Shown: piece by piece, positions 60,169-64,000 of the stretch | Numbering within the stretch: position 1 is the first letter of the stretch | How the letters are laid out: each line of letters opens with the position of its first letter | Source: Acinetobacter bouvetii | Lineage (GTDB): Bacteria > Pseudomonadota > Gammaproteobacteria > Pseudomonadales > Moraxellaceae | Length of the DNA: 64,000 bases | Assembly (NCBI RefSeq): GCF_902753875.1 | Contig: NZ_CADDTS010000006.1 | Location: forward strand, 55,705 to 119,704 | Direction of reading: 5' to 3' | The notes under the pieces: model-generated | The model's input: only the letters and a program-made list of their open reading frames with translations | What the model was told of the DNA's origin: nothing | The model's database searches: none | Position numbers and translations under genes: made by a program

Positions 60169-60537
60169 TTACTTAACAGTAACTGTAGCACCAGTTTCTT
60201 CAAGTTTTTTCTTAAGTTCTTCAGCTTCTTCTTTAGTAACGCCTTCTTTAAGAACTGAAGGAGCGCCTTCAACCATGTCTTTAGCTTCTTTCAAGCCAAG
60301 ACCAGTGATTTCACGAACTGCTTTAATTACAGCTACTTTGTTAGCACCGAAAGAAGTCAACTCAACGTTGAATTCAGTTTGCTCTTCAGCAGCAGCAGCA
60401 GCGCCAGGAGCAGCAGCTACAGCTACAGCAGCAGCAGATACGTTGAATTTTTCTTCGAAAGCAGAAATAAGTTCAACAAGTTCAAGAACAGTTTTTTCAG
60501 CAACTGCGTTTAAGATTTCTTCGTTAGTTAAAGCCAT
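60169..60537 (-). CDS. rplL: Ribosomal protein bL12 (L7/L12)
   Basis: 122 residues: an N-terminal dimer domain ([20 protein letters not shown]), an Ala-rich hinge (about 36-52) and a C-terminal factor-binding domain ([25 protein letters not shown]). Stalk protein that recruits elongation factors. It follows rplJ after 48 bases. Confidence 0.98.
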   Translation of the reverse strand: MALTNEEILNAVAEKTVLELVELISAFEEKFNVSAAAVAVAAAPGAAAAAEEQTEFNVELTSFGANKVAVIKAVREITGLGLKEAKDMVEGAPSVLKEGVTKEEAEELKKKLEETGATVTVK

Positions 60538-60585
60538 GAGAATAACTCCAAATGGAAATTGAATGGTGTGGAAATAGATTTAAGC

Positions 60586-61092
60586 TTATGCAGCTTCTGA
60601 CTCGTTTTTCTCTTTGAGCGCTGTAATAAGGCGACCCAATTTCGAAATAGGAGCTTGAAGAACGTTTGCAAGCATAGTAAGCGCTTTTTCTTGGTTTGGA
60701 AGGTTTGCGATAACGCTAACTTCAGCACCTTGATAAACTTTGCCATCAAATGCAGCAGCTTTAAGTTCAAATGCTTTGTTAGTTTTAGCAAATTCTTCAA
60801 ACAAGCGAGCAGCTGCGCCCATGTCGTCTTCAGAAGTTGAGAAAGCCAAGATTGTTGGGCCAACAAGGTTGTCATTCAAGATATTGAATTGAGTATCTTG
60901 AAGAGCACGTTTAGCCAAAGTATTACGTACAACACGTGTAGCAACACCCAGTTTACGAGCTTCAACACGAAGAGCAGTTAATTGCTCAACAGTTAAACCT
61001 TGGTAGTCAGCAACAACAGCAGCATACGCAGTAGAAGCAACTTCAGTTACTTCGGCTACGATCTGTTTTTTGCCTTCGATAAGAAGAGCCAT
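60586..61092 (-). CDS. rplJ: Ribosomal protein uL10
   Basis: 168 residues from ATG 61090-61092 with a strong AGGAGG; a longer frame to 61146 runs into the leader and is rejected. MALLIEGKKQIVAEVTEV starts normally and the C-terminal helix binds L12 dimers. In enteric bacteria L10 represses its own translation by binding the leader; similar control likely here. Confidence 0.97.
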   Translation of the reverse strand: MALLIEGKKQIVAEVTEVASTAYAAVVADYQGLTVEQLTALRVEARKLGVATRVVRNTLAKRALQDTQFNILNDNLVGPTILAFSTSEDDMGAAARLFEEFAKTNKAFELKAAAFDGKVYQGAEVSVIANLPNQEKALTMLANVLQAPISKLGRLITALKEKNESEAA

Positions 61093-61446
61093 TGTAATAC
61101 CTCCTAGCGGTGATTTATGCACTTCTAAAAAGAAGCACACTCCCAATTCGTGAGCTCATCACTGAACCCACACGCGGAGGAGGAACAAATCACACCACCG
61201 CGTCTACGCAGGCTGGATTATTAAGAAGAAAGCATAAAACTCCCCTCGCCTGAGGTCTTTGACGCTGACAAATTTACATTTATCAATTCAAAGTTTGCCT
61301 GAGGGGCGATCAGCAAAGCAGCGCTTTGCCGACCCGCAAGATGAGAAGCTATGCTTCGAATAAAGCAGTCGTTCTTTCTTGCGTAAAAATCAAAGCAGCG
61401 CTTTGATTTTTACTCAGGGCTTTAAAATTCTGTAATAAGCCGAAAC
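61093..61446 (-). promoter_or_regulatory. rplA-rplJ intergenic region / L10 leader
   Basis: 354 bases. It contains a perfect 14-base hairpin (61383-61413), a smaller stem with the same AAAGCAGCGCTTT-type core (61313-61329), CGCAAGA facing TCTTGCG (61335-61341 and 61377-61383), GAAGC/GCTTC (about 61344-61356), and CCCCTC facing GAGGGG (61242-61247, 61301-61306). The part nearest rplJ should be the L10-binding leader. Promoter not clearly seen. Confidence 0.6.
61383..61413 (-). terminator. Terminator-like hairpin after rplA
   Basis: GTAAAAATCAAAGC pairs perfectly with GCTTTGATTTTTAC around a 3-base loop, 33 bases after the rplA stop. The flanking A5/T5 make it terminator-like, so it may act as an attenuator within the cluster. 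Confidence 0.65.
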
Positions 61447-62142
61447 TTATTTAGAAACGTTAGCCACATCAATAGTAAGACCAGGACCCATAGTTGAGCT
61501 TAAAGTGATCTTTTGGATGTAGATACCTTTAGAAGTAGCAGGTTTTGCTTTCTTAAGGTCAGCAACAAGTGCTTCAACGTTTGAACGAACAGCTTCAGCA
61601 GTGAAACCTACTTGACCGATCGCAGCGTGGATAATACCCGCTTTGTCTACACGGTAACGTGCTTGACCAGCTTTCGCGTTTTTAACAGCGCCAGCTACGT
61701 CAGGAGTTACAGTACCCACTTTAGGGTTTGGCATTAAGCCACGTGGACCAAGAATCGTACCTAATTTACCTACAACGCGCATTGCATCTGGAGCAGCAAT
61801 TACTACGTCGAAGTCAAGGTTACCTGCTTGGATGCTTTCAGCCAGGTCATCAAAACCTACAACATCAGCACCTTCAGCTTTAGCAGCTTCAGCAGCAGCA
61901 CCTTGAGCAAATACAGCTACACGTACAGTCTTACCAGTACCTGCAGGAAGTGTAGTTGCGCCACGAACAACTTGGTCAGATTTACGAGGGTCAACACCTA
62001 GGTTTACCGCAACATCCAAAGATTCTTTGAATTTAGCAGCAGGAAGGCTTGTTAACACTTGTACAGCTTCTTCCAAAGTATAAACTTTGTTCGCTTCTAC
62101 AGCAGCAGCGATCGCTTTTTGACGTTTAGTTAATTTAGCCAT
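61447..62142 (-). CDS. rplA: Ribosomal protein uL1
   Basis: 231 residues. It begins [14 protein letters not shown] and carries [19 protein letters not shown] and the [14 protein letters not shown] motif. It binds 23S rRNA at the L1 stalk and, in enteric bacteria, represses its own operon. Follows rplK by 3 bases. Confidence 0.98.
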   Translation of the reverse strand: MAKLTKRQKAIAAAVEANKVYTLEEAVQVLTSLPAAKFKESLDVAVNLGVDPRKSDQVVRGATTLPAGTGKTVRVAVFAQGAAAEAAKAEGADVVGFDDLAESIQAGNLDFDVVIAAPDAMRVVGKLGTILGPRGLMPNPKVGTVTPDVAGAVKNAKAGQARYRVDKAGIIHAAIGQVGFTAEAVRSNVEALVADLKKAKPATSKGIYIQKITLSSTMGPGLTIDVANVSK

Positions 62143-62145
62143 GTC

Positions 62146-62574
62146 TTAAAGCTCCACTTCCAAGCCCATAGAACGTGCAGAACCAGCAATGGTACGTACA
62201 CGCGCGTCTAAGTCAGCACCAGTTAAATCTGGTTCTTTAGTAGTCGCGATTTCTTCCAATTGAGCACGAGTCAACTTACCAACTTTAGTTTTGTTAGGTA
62301 CAGAAGAACCCTTTTGGATGCCAGCAGCTTTCTTAAGAAGAATAGATGCAGGTGGAGTTTTCATGATGAATGTGAACGACTTGTCGTTGTACACAGTAAT
62401 CACTACAGGAATTGGTAGACCTGGTTCAACTTTTTGTGTCGCAGCATTGAATTCTTTACAGAATGCCATGATGTTAACACCACGTTGACCTAGTGCAGGA
62501 CCAATCGGTGGAGATGGATTCGCTTTACCAGCTGGAACTTGCAGCTTAATATAGCCGTCAATCTTCTTAGCCAT
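62146..62574 (-). CDS. rplK: Ribosomal protein uL11
   Basis: 142 residues: [30 protein letters not shown] at the N-terminus and the RNA-binding C-terminal domain ([14 protein letters not shown]). GTPase-centre protein. AGAGGT precedes the ATG. 119 bases separate it from nusG. Confidence 0.98.
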   Translation of the reverse strand: MAKKIDGYIKLQVPAGKANPSPPIGPALGQRGVNIMAFCKEFNAATQKVEPGLPIPVVITVYNDKSFTFIMKTPPASILLKKAAGIQKGSSVPNKTKVGKLTRAQLEEIATTKEPDLTGADLDARVRTIAGSARSMGLEVEL

Positions 62575-62693
62575 TTCAAATTACCTCTGGGTGCAAACGC
62601 CGATGAAGGCTCCCCAATGATTTCAAGTAACGATAACCGTTACAACAACAATGCCCAATCCATAACAGATCGGGCGTTTTCAACCAACTTAAA

Positions 62694-63227
62694 TCAGTTC
62701 GCTTTTTCGACTTGGCGAAATTCGAGCTCAACCTGAGTTGGTCGATTAAATACATTAATCGTCAACGTTAAACGTGACTTCTCATATTGAACTTCTTCCA
62801 CCACGCCTTTAAAGTCGGTGAATGGACCATCAATAACGAGTAATTCTTCGCCCGGTTCAAACATCGTCTTAGGACGAGGTGCTTCACCAGTATTGCGTAC
62901 ACGTGCAAGAATCGCATCAGCTTCTTTTTGCGTAATCGGTGCAGGTTTTTCTGCAGTACCGCCGATGAAACCTAATACTTTTGGACATTCTTTAACAATG
63001 TGCCAAGTGTCATCATTCATTTCCATTTCGACCAATACATAGCCAGGAAAGAATTTACGCTCTGATTTACGCTTTTTGCCATCCTTCATTTCTACCACTT
63101 CTTCGGTAGGAACCAGGACTTCACCAAAGCTATCGGCTACAGCGCTACGCTGGATTCGATCATTAAGTGAACGCATCACTTGCTTTTCATAGCCTGAATA
63201 GGCATGAATAATGTACCAACGTTTCAT
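62694..63227 (-). CDS. nusG: Transcription elongation/antitermination factor NusG
   Basis: 177 residues: an N-terminal NGN domain ([29 protein letters not shown]) and a C-terminal KOW domain ([16 protein letters not shown]). It binds RNA polymerase and couples to Rho or ribosomes. Starts 7 bases after secE. Confidence 0.98.
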   Translation of the reverse strand: MKRWYIIHAYSGYEKQVMRSLNDRIQRSAVADSFGEVLVPTEEVVEMKDGKKRKSERKFFPGYVLVEMEMNDDTWHIVKECPKVLGFIGGTAEKPAPITQKEADAILARVRNTGEAPRPKTMFEPGEELLVIDGPFTDFKGVVEEVQYEKSRLTLTINVFNRPTQVELEFRQVEKAN

Positions 63228-63234
63228 AGCTCTT

Positions 63235-63675
63235 TTACCCGATAATAAACTTCATTAACCAGCCTAAAATGTAGTCAAAACACCACAAAACAATGGATGC
63301 AATGACAACAACAGCAAGAACCTGCCAAGATGTGGTCACGGTTTCATGCTTGGTCGGCCAAGTCACACGACGCAACTCTATTCGTGCGTCTTTCAACAAA
63401 CGAACAAAGCCTTTGCCTTGATGGGTGGCGTATAATAAACCTAAAGCCACGATGATACAAGCCAAAATTACTCCAACGCGTACCCAAACATTATTGGCTG
63501 GGGCCCAATACGCTGGTAAATACTGACTCGCCATAGCCGCACCGACCAATAAAATCAATGCGATAACCCATAGAACAATATCTAAAGGGGAACCAGAATT
63601 AACAACTTCAGCAGAATTATTTCTTTGTGGAATTGGCGCTTCGCTTAATGCGTCACGCGATTTATCATTCGACAT
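63235..63675 (-). CDS. secE: Protein translocase subunit SecE
   Basis: 146 residues with three membrane helices, the long gammaproteobacterial form. The conserved cytoplasmic amphipathic segment [18 protein letters not shown] precedes the last helix. Part of the SecYEG channel. It lies between tRNA-Trp and nusG, the usual order. Confidence 0.97.
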   Translation of the reverse strand: MSNDKSRDALSEAPIPQRNNSAEVVNSGSPLDIVLWVIALILLVGAAMASQYLPAYWAPANNVWVRVGVILACIIVALGLLYATHQGKGFVRLLKDARIELRRVTWPTKHETVTTSWQVLAVVVIASIVLWCFDYILGWLMKFIIG

Positions 63676-63747
63676 TTTTGTACTCGTCGTAGGCTTCGCG
63701 ACTTATTATATGACAATTTAACCAGCATCAAGCTTTTTTTTAAAAAA

Positions 63748-63823
63748 TGGCAGGTCAGGAGGGACTCGAACCCCCAACATTCGGTTTTGGAGACCGACGC
63801 TCTACCAATTGAACTACTGACCT
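63748..63823 (-). tRNA. tRNA-Trp (CCA)
   Basis: On the minus strand: acceptor AGGTCAG pairs with CTGACCT, anticodon loop CTCCAAA gives anticodon CCA, T loop TTCGAGT, and the gene ends with encoded CCA. It sits between tuf and secE, as in related genomes. Confidence 0.97.
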
Positions 63824-63833
63824 ACAATACAAA

Positions 63834-63853
63834 TCGGGAACCCAAGCTCCCGA
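63834..63853 (-). terminator. Hairpin between tuf and tRNA-Trp
   Basis: TCGGGA pairs with TCCCGA followed by TTTG on the minus strand. A possible weak terminator after tuf or a processing signal. Confidence 0.5.
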
Positions 63854-63875
63854 CCTGCAAATTTAACTCATTGGA

Positions 63876-64000
63876 TTATGCAGTTACTTTAGCAACTACA
63901 CCAGCACCAACTGTACGACCACCTTCACGGATCGCAAAACGTAGACCTGGGTCCATTGCGATTGGGTGGATCAATTCTACTGACATTTCTACGTTGTCAC
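63876..64000 (-). CDS. tuf: Elongation factor Tu, C-terminal part
   Basis: Only the last 41 codons are in the window. They read [20 protein letters not shown], then [20 protein letters not shown], the EF-Tu domain 3 end. The gene continues beyond the right edge. Position upstream of tRNA-Trp-secE-nusG fits tufB. Confidence 0.97.

Noticed and set aside
61093..61146. N-terminal extension of rplJ
   Set aside because: It lies in the leader; the real ATG has a strong ribosome-binding site and normal L10 N-terminus.
1..64000. CRISPR arrays, prophage, insertion sequences, defence islands
   Set aside because: No spaced direct repeats, transposases, integrases, phage structural genes or known defence domains are visible.

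Overview
The window looks like chromosomal DNA of an Acinetobacter-type gammaproteobacterium (Moraxellaceae). I base this on the moderately AT-rich composition, on protein families that read like Acinetobacter versions (notably a 295-residue fatty acyl-CoA reductase of the Acr1 type), and on the conserved gene order of the pil-aro, division/cell-wall and ribosomal/RNA polymerase clusters. The species cannot be told from the sequence alone. I see no prophage, insertion sequence, integron, CRISPR array or plasmid gene; this is core genome with small strain-variable patches.

Layout. 46-7731 (minus) is one run pilM-N-O-P-Q-aroK-aroB plus a DamX-position membrane protein: type IV pilus alignment complex, secretin and two shikimate enzymes. 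It is divergent from ponA (PBP1A, 7897-10425). 10463-11266 is the 23S rRNA methyltransferase rlmA. 11345-18495 (minus) is the first half of the division/cell-wall cluster: rsmH, ftsL, ftsI, murE, murF, mraY. 18758-21025 holds two tandem sulfate-binding protein genes. A small secreted protein, gltX and a tRNA-Ala/tRNA-Glu pair follow, then a zinc-ribbon membrane protein, a CDF metal exporter, ettA, metY, acr1, a small membrane protein and tex.

32805-35305 is ompR-envZ, whose intergenic space carries a repeat-like insert. Then come a succinyl-CoA:acetate CoA-transferase, an unknown coiled-coil protein, a FrnE/DsbA-like protein, dodecin and two tiny proteins. A three-gene stretch of unknown function follows (59-aa protein, 492-aa protein with a ParB-like motif, 376-aa outer-membrane protein), then htpG, an LprI-like protein, ompW, an Na+/H+ antiporter-family permease, two alpha/beta hydrolases, a hotdog-fold protein and a glycine-zipper lipoprotein.

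51430-64000 (minus) is the transcription/translation block in the order tuf (partial), tRNA-Trp, secE, nusG, rplK, rplA, rplJ, rplL, rpoB, rpoC. Its gaps contain clear RNA structure: a 14-bp hairpin between rplA and rplJ, a terminator-like attenuator plus a long hairpin between rplL and rpoB, and a double-hairpin palindromic repeat between rpoB and rpoC.

The most interesting leftovers are non-coding: palindromic elements placed inside essential or regulatory operons (ompR-envZ, rpoB-rpoC, rplA-rplJ), dyads overlapping promoters (ponA/pilM, ompR, the tRNA-Ala/Glu promoter), and the uncharacterised 40348-43232 genes. I found no convincing new defence or mobile system. Several starts differ from the longest open frame; they were chosen from ribosome-binding sites and family N-termini and are noted per gene.
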